Origin: Strigops habroptila
Lineage: Eukaryota > Chordata > Aves > Psittaciformes > Psittacidae
Direction of reading: 5' to 3'
DNA length: 64,000 nt
NCBI RefSeq assembly: GCF_004027225.2
Contig: NC_044289.2
Coordinates: 9,837,761-9,901,760 of the forward strand
Of this stretch, positions 1-14,900 are shown in pieces. Numbering within the stretch: position 1 is the first letter of the stretch; the number at the start of each line of letters is the position of its first letter. The translations under genes were made by a program, and so were the position numbers. The notes below the pieces were generated by a model. That model was not told the DNA's origin. It did no database searches and saw only the letters and a list, made by a program, of their open reading frames with translations.

Positions 1-3000
1 TCCAGCTGCTAAGCAGAGCTAGAGAAAGGAAAAATAACAGCATCCTATTGTCACGTCAGAGAAACCCAGTTTCTCCAGCTAGTATCCTTCTAACACAATC
101 ATAACTGTTCCCTGAAGATGTTCTCCTACATCCCACCGTTTGTCCCAGCAGTCAGGATGCTGAATTGGGTCACGGGTGCTGCTTGAGGGGAGCCCACATG
201 GATACAGACAGTAAAGTCTCTCTTGGAGGTGGAAGATGTCCAGTCACACTCTGTGCTCTCAAACAGGAGCTCTGAGCGTTTACAGATCAGCCTTAACTTG
301 TGGGTGAGCAGCAAGGCACCCACAAGTAAAGATTTGGATTAGGCAAGCCAGAGCAGCATTGGCTTTCACCAATGACATGACATTGAATGAGCTGAGCAAT
401 TCCCATTTTTTAGACAGCTGTTGCTCCACCTGTTAATGGCTGAAATATGGCACAAGGAACAAACCAAGAATTGGTTAACTCGTCTTGAGGATTGTTACGA
501 AAGTGGAGGAAGGTGGAAAGCCCGTTAGCACTGGCATCTCCCTGCAAACACCCTTCCAGTAATTCAAAAGCACACAATCAGTAGTATGAAAGGTCACAAC
601 AGAGCTCAAGTAACAAGCACTGAGCACAGCAATAACAGCAAAAAGGAAGATGCACAGAAACATGGTGATGCTGACCTCTGCATAGGATCAGCTCTTTGAT
701 CCTGAACATTTGGGAATTGTGATAAAAAGAAACCTTGCATCTCCTTTCCAGCATTAATCAGGGTGTGGAACTCATGGTTTTGGGGGGGAGCACGGGAACA
801 AACGCTGTACCTGAACTCATGAAAAAAAGGTAATATTATGATATTTATCAGCAGTCATGGACAAACTGCACTATGGTTCCACCTTCACCCTTTCCAGTAC
901 CAATTCAAGATGTTTACAAGATGCAGCCAAGCACATCCTGCCCTGAATACATGTCTCAGTCCCACTAGTGTCACAGCGAGTTGTGCACATGTGCGACAGG
1001 AGAAGAGCAACTGGGGGTACCATGAACCAGAGCCTGAAACCCCTGCATACCCCTGTGGGTTTAAAAAGGTGGTGATTTGCAGAATACCTAGAACAGTCTT
1101 TAGTGCTTCACCCAGCTTGAGAATGGGAGAACCAGAGTATTTAAAAATGAAAGGGGGAAAAAAAGTATCTTGCTAATATTTGGGTTTGTAGTTTTAAGCT
1201 GCAGGAGACATATTTAGAGAACAGAATAATCTCTGCTGGTTCAGACTCTCCTCTCCTTTCTCACCTCTACTCCTCCACTTGCAGTATCACAACTATCACC
1301 AAGCAACTAATGTTATAACTGGAATAGAATTAAAAAAAAACTTAAAAAAAAAAAAAAAGGAAAAAAGAGTTGATGATCCTCATATTTAAATGGCTCAAGG
1401 ATAAAAAAAAATAGGTTTGAAAAGCTAAAGATAACAGAACAGCCTCATTTCTAGGGAAGTATTGCTAACTCCTACCATTCAAGAAAAATGTGCTCAACAA
1501 GAGCAGCAAAGCTATTTCAGAAAATGACTTTTTTTGTTGTGTTCTTTTCTTTACCCTGGTTCCTGGCTTTCTGGGTGCATTTTATCTCTTTTCTTTTCTC
1601 CAAATGCACAAGTGCTTTCTCCTTAAGAAAGAAGCAGATCCTCATATATTCAGATGACTGATATCCCAGCATCATGACACTGCAGGGAGCTAATAGGCCT
1701 AATGAAGATCTATGGTAAACAAATGGTTTTTCACCACCTTCTATTTCAAATGCAGAAGAAAACATTTGAATCACAGGGTGGACACTACAGGGTTAGGATA
1801 AAGAAAAGCAGAATTCACCAGGGCCTCCCCCTCTCTCCATCCCATGACAGTGAAAGATTTCTCTACAACAGGGAAAATCACATGGCTTCTTCAGCAGTTT
1901 GTAAAATGGCCTGGATTTTTTGCTTGGCTTTTCATCATTAAAAATTGAGATCCTCAGCTGAAGAGCAGAGGGAAGTGCAGTCGAGCTTAATTTTCCTTTT
2001 ACATAAATCCAGCTTACCGGCGCTTTGGCTTTATTTGCTCTTCCTTTCATCTGAAGCCAGGCTGGTGCCTAGAAGGTGGAGCTGCATGTGCACAACTGGC
2101 AGTTCCTCATTATCGGTCCCCGACAGAATGATTTATGGAAGATGAGGACTAAGCTCCTGGCTTCATGTACTTGCTGTGGGAGATGTTCTCCTGTTGATAC
2201 CCAATGGTGAAAGGTTTTTAGCGTTGTCATGGGAACGGCTGTCATCTTCAGTGAACAGCCTCTCCTCAATGTGAGCCTGCCTTGCTTGTTTACTGAACAA
2301 AGCCATTTTTCAGGAACATTTTGCCTTGGATTTCCAATAGTCTTATATTTCCCAAAACTCATAGAAATTATGGAGGTTAAGATAATGGACGGTAATAAAG
2401 CCCCTAGAGGGAAACAGGCAGGACCCAGCATGTGTCTACACCATGAGCTAATCTTCATTCACAGGGAAAGTGACCTGACAGCTTCATTATCTTCCTCTAC
2501 TTAAAAGGCTGACTCATGCTCTCTCTCACACACACTTGCATCTCTCCTTCCTTCCCCCAGGAATTTACCAATAGGATTTGATTGAACAGTCACCCAAGGT
2601 GTGGAGGTGAAGCCAGGACACTGCACAGCCCTTTTTAGGATGTGCTGATGCACTGAGACATTTGCAATGTCTTGTTTCATAGAGTGACATAACCTGTGTA
2701 GAAGTATAGCTGCTATAAGGGTCTTTGGGGGCTAATTCTTTCATTACTCCTGCATCCCCATGCTACGGTGACAGAAGCAAAAGACTGGAAGTCCTACCAT
2801 GCCACCATCATCAGCTCTTGTTAGGACCTCATGTTGTCAGCTCTCAGGGATGAGGCAGCAGCAAAGAAAACCCTGACCAACAAGTCGTTGGCCATAGGAA
2901 CAGACTGTTATGTGCTTACTAACTTAGTATCACAGCTGTCTCACAAGCAGGACCCAAAAGAGAAGACTATTGATAATACATCATTCTGATCAATTCAAAA

Positions 3001-4980
3001 TGAGGTTTTTCCTCAGCATTTTCCACGAAAGAGAAACTTGAAAACAATGAGGGGGTGAATGAAATATTCTGTTTGACTCAGATTGTTTCAGTCTTGAAAA
3101 TAAATCCCCAAAATCAAAAAATCAAAACACTTTCACTTAGGAGGTTATAAAAATGCCATTTCACCACTTCTGTAAATCCCCCTCTTTCCTCTGTCGTCCA
3201 TTACGAGGACTAATCATCAATGTTGGATGAATTCACAAGCAGCTTCAGTCAACCTATAAATGCGTTTTAGCAAGCCTACCCCCAAGGTCTTCAAGAAAAT
3301 AATCAAGCCCAGATTTCTGTAATAAACTGACCCAGAATTACTATTTCTGAGCAGCCTATTCTCAAACTTTTCAACTCTCACAGCTACCTTCACTCGAGAG
3401 ACTGATTCTGCAGAATTCCTACACATCAAATTTGTATCAAAACTGGCCCAGAGTTTCCTGCTGTTTCTGCCAGAATAGGACCAAGTATTATCCAAAAAGA
3501 ATCCTCTTAAGGCTCCCTTATTCTCCAGACAGTTGAAGCAAGAGGGCAGTCTTCTACCCTGAAAGGTTCCCAACCGGACTGACTAAGTATCTGTCAGGAC
3601 TAAAGTATTCTGACAGCAAGTGCATTTAATAAAAGTCTTTTCACATAAATATAGTACAGCTAAACACTTAAGTACTCAGTAAATTAAAAGGATTGCAAAT
3701 TGAGGTTACTTTAAGGTGCCACATCGTTTCATTGATGACAATAAAGGCTTTTTCCCACTTGACTATCATTTATAACTTTGCAATACAGCCTTTTCCTACC
3801 TGACTGGTTCTGATGTTGTAGGAGAGGGGCACTGAGGTGAGCACAACTTGTAGAAGACTCAGTTTTTAAAGCATTATTAAGCAAATTTTATAGCTTCAGT
3901 ATTCAACTCAACTCTGAAAGCACCTGACAAGAGCAGGGTTTCATGTTGTCAAAAGTTTGAGCAGATTTTGAAAATGAGAAATGTTTCCAATAGCTGGCTG
4001 CATTCTGCTCCTGAAAAGAGCAGCCGCCTATTTACAGTCCTGGTGCCTAATATGGGGCTCCTGCAGGACAAAGAAAACCTTCCAATGAATAAGTGCTACT
4101 ATGATTGCATATCTCCACCAAGAAAATGAAACTGGCTTCCAGCTTGACAGAAATTCCTCACTGCAAAAACTGAAATGGTGAACACTAGTTATTTATTCCC
4201 AAGCCATCTCTCAGAGGATCGCATCCCTCTGCTCGCAAACCAGCGAGTACTCCTGAGCAGGCCACAAGTTAGTGACAGATTATGTCAGACCATGAAGCAC
4301 AAGCCTTTTTTTTCCTTTTCTTTAAATCTTGTTAGTCTGGAATGACATCACCCCACTGTGAGTCATTAATCCACAGAGACAGCTGGTAGCATACAATGAA
4401 AATCAGAGCCTTGCTCTCAAATCCCTACTGTACTGGCTAAGAGGCATCAGACACTTTCTGACCTCTCATCACTGCACTACACACACCTCTGAGCATCTCA
4501 AGCATGTAACCACAGCGCCCTTTAATGTTTCTGTAAAAGACCCTCAACATGGTCACTAGATGGGTTTCATGATCCAAATCTAGACAGACTTGAGCATTAA
4601 AACTCTCTTCTAGAGCCACCCCCAGCCACTCACCTGGGTTTTGACAAATCTAATTACCTAGCTGCTCACCACTGCAGCGCTCTACCACAAAGTACAAGTC
4701 CTTTCTGTAACTTTGCTTAAGCAGATTCAGAAGTATGTGTATATTAAAAGAAATACCACATGCACTTCTGCATAGTGGTGGGTCATAGTGCTGGACTTCC
4801 ACCTGTAAATCTGGATATCCTGGAAACCCACCTGTAAGTTCTGGATCTGGACAGCAGCAACTTTTCCTCTAGTCTTACCTCCTGGAGCAGAGGAGTCAGC
4901 TGCAACATTGGCTGGAACAAATTAGGCAGGTTCAGGAACTAAAGAGATGGAAGTACACAGATTAATCAAACAGATACACA
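1..4980. other. Intergenic flank, no gene recognised
   Basis: This stretch lies beyond the 3' end of SBSPON. I found no exon with recognisable protein similarity on either strand, and no tRNA or snoRNA. In mammals TERF1 lies on this side of SBSPON, but I could not see its Myb-domain exon here. It holds an A-rich simple tract at 1331-1366 and a short CT/CA tract near 2518-2536. The reading frames present (up to about 130 codons) overlap on both strands, have no splice context and look like chance. Confidence 0.6.
1331..1366. repeat. A-rich low-complexity tract
   Basis: Runs of A interrupted by CTT and GG, followed by more A. It is a simple low-complexity tract with no other signal. Confidence 0.8.
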
Positions 4981-4984
4981 CTGG

Positions 4985-5835
4985 GAGAATGTCTCCAGCC
5001 TCCTTTATTTTCATTTATAGAAAAGTATGAATATAAATCAGCAGAATATAAAGAAAATACTTCAAATATTTTCCAGTCAAAAATACAAGGCTATAGCTAG
5101 CCCTCCTGGTGCAGCTGGGATGACCTCCAATTCATAGCCCCAGGACTGCACTGTATTTTGGGGCAACTCAGAGATGCTGCTTGAAACCTGAAGTCCAAGT
5201 CCAATTTATCCCTGGTACCTTCTATTCTCACAGATTTGAACTGGCTCATTGCTAAGTTTTGCCATTATCTCAGCAGCACAAAATCAACCATCAACCCTCT
5301 GTAAGACTGAGGATCAATATGAAATGATGAGACCAGGGAGCATGAAAACAAAAGGCAATGACATCTCAGTACAAGCAGGAAGCATCCATGAAGAAGTGCT
5401 ATTGCCATGAAAAGAAGGCACTTGAGTTAACTTATTTTGCATTGTTGATTCTTCATTGAGACTTCAGAAAAATAATAATTAACCCTGGGTTCATACAGCC
5501 TTTTTTGTCCTTATTCTTATTTGGTGAATTCTTGTTCTTCTCAAGAAAGGGGGAATTTGCAAGATGTCATCAGGGTCAGACAGACCTCTCTCAGGGATGC
5601 GTGGGCACAAAGAGATTGGCACTTCACAGCCAGTCCGATTTCTTTGGAAACCAAGGAGTATACACAGACAGAAGGGATTCAGGGTGCCCCAGTCCAGACA
5701 GAAATCTCTTGAAAAGTAAGAGGCATAGCCTCTGACATGGAGAAGTCATTGTTTTGGTTGTGGTTCCTAGTGCTGCCGCATGCTGGTGCCAGACAAGCCA
5801 TCACAACACTCGCTTGCTGAGACTCTCAGGAGAAG
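4985..5835 (-). other. SBSPON: SBSPON 3' untranslated region
   Basis: This is the minus-strand sequence downstream of the SBSPON stop codon (TAA at 5838-5836). An AATAAAG signal reads on the minus strand at 5009-5003, followed by a GU-rich stretch at about 4985-4968, as expected for a cleavage and polyadenylation site. The predicted 3' UTR is about 850 nt. The upper boundary is certain because it is the stop codon; the cleavage position is inferred. Confidence 0.6.
5003..5009 (-). terminator. SBSPON: Candidate poly(A) signal of SBSPON
   Basis: Canonical AATAAA on the minus strand about 830 nt after the SBSPON stop, with a GU-rich downstream element (AGTGTGTATCTGTTTG). I did not see a better canonical signal closer to the stop. 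Confidence 0.55.
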
Positions 5836-5953
5836 TTAGATGAACAAGAAGCTGTGACAGAAAGGACAGGAGCAAGTGTCCAGCTGGCGAATTCTCTTCC
5901 AGGTTCCCTTGCACCGAGGGTTCCCTACTGCCTGCCAGTGCAACAGCTGATTC
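5836..5953 (-). CDS. SBSPON: SBSPON exon 5: C-terminal domain end and stop
   Basis: The acceptor is GACTGTTTCAG|GAATCAG; 118 nt in this exon to TAA at 5838-5836. It encodes NQLLHWQAVGNPRCKGTWKR and then IRQLDTCSCPFCHSFLFI. GNPRC-GTWK and the CSCP..HSF-FI ending are conserved in SBSPON. The FCH cysteine near the end is extra compared with the mammalian form I remember; that comparison is from memory. Confidence 0.95.
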
Positions 5954-8900
5954 CTGAAACAGTCATAAGAGGGGAAAAGTTAATGTGCTGCACCAGCACT
6001 GCAGGGCAGTCACTTGTACTTAAATCTGGCTTAAATCACCCAGTAAATCCCATTCAGTTTGCTAACATCCATTTTCACTCCATGGACCCAATTCTGCGTT
6101 TCTACTGCTGTAAAGAAGCAGCAACCACAGTGACCCCCATAGGATTATAATAGTGTAAAGTAAAGCCAGAGTCAGTCAAGAACATTGGAAGAACCCAGAG
6201 CAGCGCATATTGTAGATGTCAAGTCCAAAAGGATTCCACAGAAACATCCACTCGAGGTTGCACAGCATTGCATGAGCAACTCACAAAGCACATTGACATC
6301 CCCACAACTCCTGTATTGAAACGCCTGACAGGTTGCAAAGTGAGCAAAACACCTCTTTCTCCCATTTTTCTTTAAATAATACCATTGTTTCATCTCAGCA
6401 AGGCAGAGCTTCTATTGGCCACCCATTGTCCATTTGAGATTTGCTGGAATTATGCAAGCAGGCCGGCTAGACATACAATAGCGCCTCTGGCTAACCAACG
6501 TTAGTGAAATACTTGCCTAAGCTTTTCCCACTTGCTGAGGCTACCACGCAATAACACATGTTCTTGGATGACAGGTTGGCCGGAGGTTACCAGACCTCAC
6601 AAGCCACTGGAACAACCGTTACTTCACTAGGCCTCTGAAAGCCAAAAGGCAACAACCCAATCCAACACCTCTTTTGCTCCGATGGCAGTCCATCTAATAT
6701 ATTGAACCAGAAACTGAACAGAGAAATATCTTATTAAAACCAGCAGATCCACAGGCTATCTTTCACAATCAATGGCTGTCCAAGCAATGGTGGACCTAAC
6801 AGTGGGACAGAAAACTGAAATTTTGCTACAGCACTGCCAGATTTAGCATTAGTTGGGTTGAAGGGAATTCCTCACATCACTGTGACCCAGCCCTGACCTT
6901 TGGAGAAGCATAAATACCACAACTGGATCAATTCTTGCCCTGTGCAGAGACCCTGCTCATAGAATAGCCAACAGACCTCTGACTTCTGCTTGTTTTATAG
7001 TTCTGTGGAAACTGGAATTATTGATCTAGCTCCACAAAGATAACCCTGCCCTTGGTTTAATGAGATGTCATACTCCAGAGCAGGGGTTTATGCATCACAC
7101 ATGGTTGGAGAAGGCTTACTGCATTTTTCTTCTGCTGGGGTCATTTCAAGATACCAGAATGTGCACAGAGAGGATTAAGATCCCAGATAAAGCAGGCTGT
7201 GCACAGAGCAGTCCCATATCCTTCAAAGCTCTGGACTGCAGTTTTACCTTTAAAGAGCTTTGCTCCTTGAACACATAAGCTAAACTTGCATATTCTCATC
7301 TTGCTGGTGGGGAAGGCAAATAATGACTTTGCTTGCTATAAATCAAGCATCCTTTCTCTCCCTCCACCCCATGAGCATGGGCATAAACTGCTGCAGTCTG
7401 GATATTCTTGTGCTACAACCACTACATCTTGCCCCAGATGATGTAAAGCAATTGATGCTCCTAGACACAGGCTGAGTAACAATTCCACAGATGTCAAGTC
7501 TGTGCTTTATTTGTAGATCTTTCAGAAGATGATCCAAAATTAACAGATCCCTTTCCCAGCTCAATGCTCTGCCTTGTTTAATCTCATAACCTTCTGGAAG
7601 AAAGAAGCCAATACAAGCTAGATTATCCTAGTGCCCTCACTTGATGGCCACAGATCTGGCCATAAACCAAGGTCTTTGGTAAACCTCCTGCACTTGCATA
7701 GCAGGGGTTAAAATCAACTAGCATCTTCTACAGAGTGGGAGACAGGTGGAAGGCACAGATAACAAGCATCTCTCTTTAACTTGGAGCATTTATAAAGCCA
7801 GACTCCACTTAGACACAAGAAGATAATTAGGAAATACTCATCAAAATATACCAGCATTGCTGAGTTTATTTTAAACTCTGTCAGATGTTTTCCTTCCTGA
7901 GAGTCACTCTTGGAACAATATCTCAGGGAACTAAATGCTGGCACAAGCTGCCAAACTGACAGGGTGAGAAGCAAAGCACAGGCATGGTGTGAGTGGGACG
8001 GCAGCAGCTGTCTATGCTTCCACACACAGCCCCAGAGAGCTGGGGTCAGCAGCATCACCACTGCCCTGGGGCCACCACAAACTGTCCATGTCTCCTGGCA
8101 GAGTTACACCAGCAAAAATTCACAGTGAGGGTGAACCGAGTACACAGCCAGAGACTTGTGAGCAGATCCGGGCAGCCTCAACACACGCTGCATTCTAGGC
8201 TCTGGCACCATCCTCTTTTCTCAGGGGCAACAGCTGCATTCCCATCCTCTTCCATCTTTCTTTACAAACATCACATTTTATGCCTTCCCTATCTGGCCAG
8301 CACACCCCAGCCTGAGGAGCTCACCATGCAACCCCCTCAGAGAACTGCTCCCTTTGCAAGGCTGCATGCTCAGATATGGCCACTTACTCTAACAGAAGGT
8401 AGAAGCCTTTTCACAGACATTTCCCTCATCCCACTCAATGGCTGTTCCCACCAACAGTACAATTATTTCCTCAGAGATCAGAGAGGTCAGTTTTTTCCTC
8501 CATGCAACCTAATGAAAAAAGATTATTATATCTGGGAACAAATTAGGGGATAGCTCTGTTCACATAAAAGAATACCTATAGTAAATACTTGCACTTGAGA
8601 TGTTCGTATCAAGAAAATCAAGCAAGATACCCAGCCCTGGACAACAATCAACCCCACCACAGTAAAGGTCAAATAGTGATAAAGAACTCCAGACCATGCC
8701 CTGGAGGTTACCTATTTAGGGGATATGTGGGGAGTTATCCAAAAGATCCATGTGAAATGTAAGGGGGGCTTCACACACACACATGATGAGAAAGCTGCAG
8801 ACCAGAGATATCATTCCTGTTCCACCTGCCAGTCACTTACTCATCTCTGACAAAGCTGCCCAGAACTGCTGGTTCAAGGAAGCTTAAAGTGCATCTCCAT

Positions 8901-11900
8901 TGCCTTTTGTAGATGGGAGCTTTGCCCACTGCTCAGGCCAGCCCAGGCCAGCCCTGCCTATCCTCCAAGCCTATGTTACTCCCCTGACAACGAATCCAAG
9001 TGAACACACACAGTACCTCAGCTTGGCACAAACATAGAAAGCTCATACCTGCCTAGAAAATGACACAGACATGACTTCATTTAACATTACAGGCAGTAAT
9101 ACAGGAGGGATAAAAGCTCACTGTGTTAAAGGTTGGCTTTTCTGCTGGTTTTCACATGCCTGTAACTAAATGGATCCAACAGTTCATCTTACAGACGTCC
9201 GGCAAGGCTCTGAGAACTGTTTCTGGGCTCTGCTCAATTGGGATGGATTTAAAACATCTGCTGAGATGTGGGCTGAGTCCTGACTTCAGTGAACCAGTCA
9301 CCACCCAACTCCATTATCACTACCCATAATCCAGCCTTCAGCCTGCCAGCACCTGGTGATCAGATCATCATTCCTAAAGGACAGAGTCCCATTTCCTTTG
9401 TGCTTCCATTCCATGTGCAGTGCTGTTCACCAGATCAGGTGAATGAAAATGCCTCCTCTTTTTGCAGTCCAATGAGGAAACGAATTCCTGAATCTATTTT
9501 TTTATTTTGCTTAATCTGATGTTCCTGTCTGGCTCCAGGGTTTTAGTAAAATAACATTACTGTAAGCTATTATAATTATTTATACATTGAATGCAGGTAA
9601 GAGCTACTCCTGGCCACACCAGCTAATTTTTTCTTCGTTATCTTAAAGCTTTTGGAACATTTGCAAGTAACAAGCTGAGGCAGGGAAGGAAAAGCCTCTA
9701 ACATGACTTCCTCTTACCAAAAGCCTGAGAAAAGCCCTGCCTAAAAAGGCCATTATTGGCAGTCCTGGTAGTGCAATACATTGTGAACTTGAGGCCTGAC
9801 AATCCTAGTTTAGTTTCTAATTCAAATGAATGTGCTTGTTTCAACATTTATATAAGTTTTAAAAATATTCCTGCCTAGACTGATTGGCAATGATTTCTCA
9901 GGCAGGGACGCTAACCAGTTTCAGAGGATGTCTTTAATAAACTAACAATGGGGTTAAAAGTATCAGGATAAAAGCAGTGCAGAAACTGTGCCTCCAGTGA
10001 CCACAGCAGAGGGTTGGGAGCCAGAACTCTTCTGTTGTAGGCTCTATCACAGGTGTGTTTCAGAGCTTCAAGCCATTCCCTTCATCTGTGCTGGAGTATG
10101 CCCAATATGTACAACCTGTGTGGTGCCCATCAATCACCTCAAAGCTTCTTCAGCTTCCCAGGGAAAGGATGCCGAAAGTGCAAAGATTTAACAGTACTTC
10201 CATCCAGCCTCAGGTGCCAGCACATACCCCAAGTCCCTGAGCCAGCTGCCACTCACCAGAAACACTAATAAAGGGTCAATTGTAGAAACAAAATCCCCAG
10301 TGCTTAAAAATCAGAAACAGATTTGGTTTTATTTGACATCTGACAGAACTGCTAACCTTAGAAGCATTGCTGGAGTGTCTTTAAAACAAAAATGCTCCAC
10401 AAGTGTACCACTTAAAACTCAGTGAGATTTAGCAGACTAAGCGCAGGTACTCCCACATTTCAGTCCTGGCTCTGCCACTGGCTTACTGTGTGAGCTTCAC
10501 CAGGTCATTTTATCTCCCCAAGAAACTCACGGTATGCAACAAAGACCAGTTAATATATGTAGAGTACTCCAGAGACCTGTGTGCTGAGCATTACGAAACT
10601 GGGACAGATCAAGAGAGAAGAATTAAAAATTTTACATGAAAACAAAAGCTAAAACTCTTACTTTCTGCTTCCACTGCCATCGCCATAACAATGTAGACTT
10701 CTGGAGTCTAAAGCTGGGTGCTGACACTCCACGCAGACAGTGTGGCCCTCCCTGAGGTACTGCATCCAGTGAGTGTATGAGTGGTGGCTGTGCAAGCACC
10801 CTGGCGTGATGGCCACAAGCTGGAATTCAACACAGTACCTGAAACCAAAATAACCAAGTAGGTTAGTTCAGTAACCGGATTAGAGCCCACCCACCCACAG
10901 GACTGGGTGAATAAACTGGGTGACCACAGATCACTAATTAAGGAAAACAAAAAACAAACTAACCCGCACACAAGGTCATAAAAACCAGAACATATGGTGT
11001 ATCTGCATTTGACAAGGTTAAATGGGAACTAAACCTACTCTGTTGGTGTTTTCAACTAACATATCAAAAAACATCAGGTATTACTGGCATCTGTTTTTAC
11101 AAATAGAGACAGAGTGGTCAAGCATTTGACTAAAGCCAAGAAAATCCCACAGATAGATTTTCTGATTCCAAGTCTGGTATCCATTTGTTGCACCACTTTG
11201 TCATCTGCTCTGTTACTTGTAATGGGTTTTGTGCAGCAACTTGATACAGGAGCTAAAATTCAGGTTTTCCTTGTGATGATCTCCCTCCTAAAAGGCAGAG
11301 TAACGTCGTCATATTTCAGTGGGAGGACTACCAGATCACATAGCACTTCTGCCCTGCTCAGACTTGTTTGTGCTTCTGCCTTTAACCAAACCAAAACCAA
11401 AGAGGACAGCCCAAAAGAACTGGCCTTGTTTGGAGGGGAAAACCAAGGAAGTTCTGTAATCATCTGTAAGCCCAGCAGAGAATCGGGTTCTAGTCTAGAC
11501 TGGTTCTGTATCAATCATCATGAGGATGTCCAAACACCTTCAAGGAGCACACTGAACCATGTGAGCAGTTTGCTTCCTTGTCTTATCTGAGGGAAGGACA
11601 GCAAGGATGAATACACATGCAATAGAGCTGTGCTCACATTTTTGAATTTTAGAGGGAGAAGGCTCAACTAATGAAGAGTACAAGGGAGGCTTAGGTTGAA
11701 CAGATGTTCTTCCCTTCAGACACTCTAGTGAGGGGGATGGATGCATCCAAGCACTATGGAAATGCTTACCCATACAACAGCATGTGGGAAAATAAATCAA
11801 CAAATGCATGGCTGCTTCGTGCTGCAAGAGCAGCTCTGGGAAACTTCACACAGTGTTTACAGGAACGGCAGCTCTCAGCAAGAAACAGGCAAACCACCAG

Positions 11901-14900
11901 GGACTGCAATAAGAACCCCTGGGAACATCTAGCTTGCAAAGCTGTGTATGAGGGGCTACAGGGTGGAAGATAACCTTTCCCATCACCACTGTGTCACTGC
12001 TAGCAATGACCCCAACTGGGAAAGAGGAGAAGAGGGAAGGCTGATGCCAGCTCCCATGTGTTTGGGGCACCAGTCTGGACGTAGAGCAGCCCACACAGAG
12101 ATGGCTGTGCCTCACAAGATAAACTACAACAGAGCTTTCTGCACAACCCTGCCTGTACATGTGCTGTGCAACAGTGCTGCAGGGGAAAACAGGCAATGTT
12201 ACAGCAAGGGGGGTGAAATGGGAAAGGTGCTTCCCATGCAATCAGAGAGCAAATTCTGCCCCCTGAGAATTCAGCCCATTTATTTTAAAAAGTGCAAACT
12301 GCACCAGATTCCACATTGGGAAGAGCTGAAATGAATGGTCTTTGGCTTATTGATCACACAACCTTAAACAGCAGTGATGCCATGAGCCAAATCTCAGCCT
12401 TGTACTGGCCTTACATCAAAGCAAACCCACAACCTTCAGACACACTGCAGGTCCTGCTGTGCCTGAGGGGAGAGCAGCATCCTGCTCTAGTGAAGTGCTG
12501 CCCTTCTTCTGGGGAACACAAATTCTGACCAGCAAAAAGCTGGACCCAAAACTGCAACCACAGAAACACTGAAGGTGGAGTATAACTGAGCCCCTGTGCT
12601 GAGCCTCTGACTTACCCTGCTCTTTCGTTGCCATCAGCTGCAGCTCTTTTTTTCCTCGCTTTTCCAAACCCTCCTGTTGTTATTAACGCTGGGACTGTGT
12701 ATATCAAAGAGAGAGTACATAGTATAAGTGGTAAACACTAAGGCTATTTACGCCTGCAAAACAGCAAAGATGGGCCTTTAATGTCATATGGTTTTATCTT
12801 CAGCAGGAAATAAAAACAATGATAACTTTGTATTTTCGTATTATCCATGACGATCAACCGTTTCACTGAAAAAAGAATGTTTGTTGCCAAATATTTGCAT
12901 GAGCAGTGTAAGCCTACTTAGCAGGCACACTAAAAAGACAGAGAGGGGAGACAATATTCACTTAATACCAACTCTCAACAGATTTGAAGTCAGTTGTAGC
13001 CAACATCCAGACTGGACAGATTTTGACCCCAGAACAACAAAAATGACAAGCAGTTCTTCTAAAATTATTACAGGTGTGTCATGAAAACTGGATTTGAACA
13101 AACTGTAATCAGGCTTTTTCTCCAGAAACTAGCTGGGAGTCCCATCTGCCTGCACTCTGCTCTAGAACAGAGAAGTCTTATCATGCCTTTGATGGGTATT
13201 GCTCCTTCCTGACTTTTTGCAGGTGACTGATAAAATTTAAAAAAGACATTAAAAAGTGCTCAACACCCACTTAAAACTGCCAGAGATTCACACTTGTATA
13301 CAAGAGGCCTGTAGTATAGGCCTCTACAACAGGCCTGTAGTATTTCACTTTTGAAACACAGCAGACCACAGCAAACAGCAGGCACTGCCTTCAAACACTG
13401 TCCTGGGAAGGACATCTGTAAGCCTCAGTGTGAAAAGCTCACTTCTCAATTACACCAGACAGGCCCAGAGCAAACATGCTGATGTCTGAAGACAGCTCTT
13501 TTCAAATACAGTGAAGAAAGATCAGCTCTGCTGACCCAAACAAGAGTCCTTCCCCTCATTATCCAGACACTTACGTTTTCAGTGGACTTACTCAGGGACT
13601 GTTTGCACTCTGTTCCTTGCTGAGTCCAGTACTCCACGCAGCCAGCCCTCTCCTCCAGAGGAGGGCATGCCTCTCCTCCATTCCTCGCCTCCTGGATGAC
13701 ATGTCTCCTTCGAACACGATATGTTGTCTTGCAAGGCTCTGCACAGCCACTCCAGGCACTCCACTGGGACACGACACAGGGGATAACTGGAGGAAGAGTA
13801 ACAAACAGGGGTGTGGAAGGTTACAGAATTGATACCAGCGACATGCCTGCTCCAGAAATGATACTTTTCAACATACCTCAGAACAATCTTCATCATTTCA
13901 CACCTGTCCCACAGTTGTATTGGGCAGCTCCCAGGGGGCTCTGCTCCCAGAAAACTACCTGCCCTGAAGCTCCAGCCATCCAGGGGCCAGTCACCTCCTT
14001 CTCCTATACCACTGCAAGCCCCCCCTGCAAACTGGGACTTCCACTGGGTGAACTAAGTTTTAGAAGTAAATGAAGTCAAATCCATTAAGAGCCACTATGC
14101 CCAGCATCTTACAGTAACAGACATTCACACTTCGATTTACAAAGGTATTCAAAAGCCTGTGTCCCACTGATTTCACTGGGACATAAGCTCCTAAATGCTG
14201 CTGCGAATCCCAGCTTTTCTGAGCAGCTTAATACTTGTCCCACAGGACACAGATAACCCCTAATTACTGCATTAACCTCAACTGAAACTGCCCTGGTCTT
14301 CAGAAACTTTAGGAAGATCTTTCAAATGCTATTGCTCTTTGTCTAAAGTAACACAAGCAGCTTTTTTAACCTATTCAAGTATTAGGCATTAAATCAATTA
14401 TCTGAGTAATTGAGATATTTCTTATATGCAGCAATGCACCACAAAAATATAAAAAGCCTAGGGCTGTAGGCTACCCAACACTAGATTCTTCTTGTGCATC
14501 TGATTTATTTGGAATGTTCTCCTCTCTGCAGTTTTGTTTGGTGTCAGATATTAATGTCTTTGCCTTAGTATTTTGGTTTACAAGTCAGTTTATTAAAGTA
14601 ACTCTTCAGTGGTGGGAGAAAGAAAACTACCAAAAAAAGGCCAGGTAACGAAGGCAATACAAGGCAAAGCAGAACTATGTCCCTTACATCCAGCACAACG
14701 AATCACAAGAAATAACGCAGAAATATCTCCTTCTGCACAAACCCAGCTTCCCCGCCTGATCTCCGTAAGCAAGATGCTGCTATTCCCCCGGTGAGCCACA
14801 GGATGGCACCGGGCTGAGCGAGCACAGCCAGGGCTGCAGCTGGGACACTGGCACTGCTGCCAAGGTGCCCAGCACAAAAAGGGATCAGTGACTGCCCTCT

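Noticed and set aside
7993-8553. 186-codon plus-strand frame in SBSPON intron 4
   Set aside because: Antisense to the gene, overlapped by other frames, no domain or splice signal.
13446-13591. Extension of the TSP1 frame beyond exon 2
   Set aside because: SBSPON similarity ends at a good GTAAGT donor, and exon 3 restores it in phase; the extension is intron.
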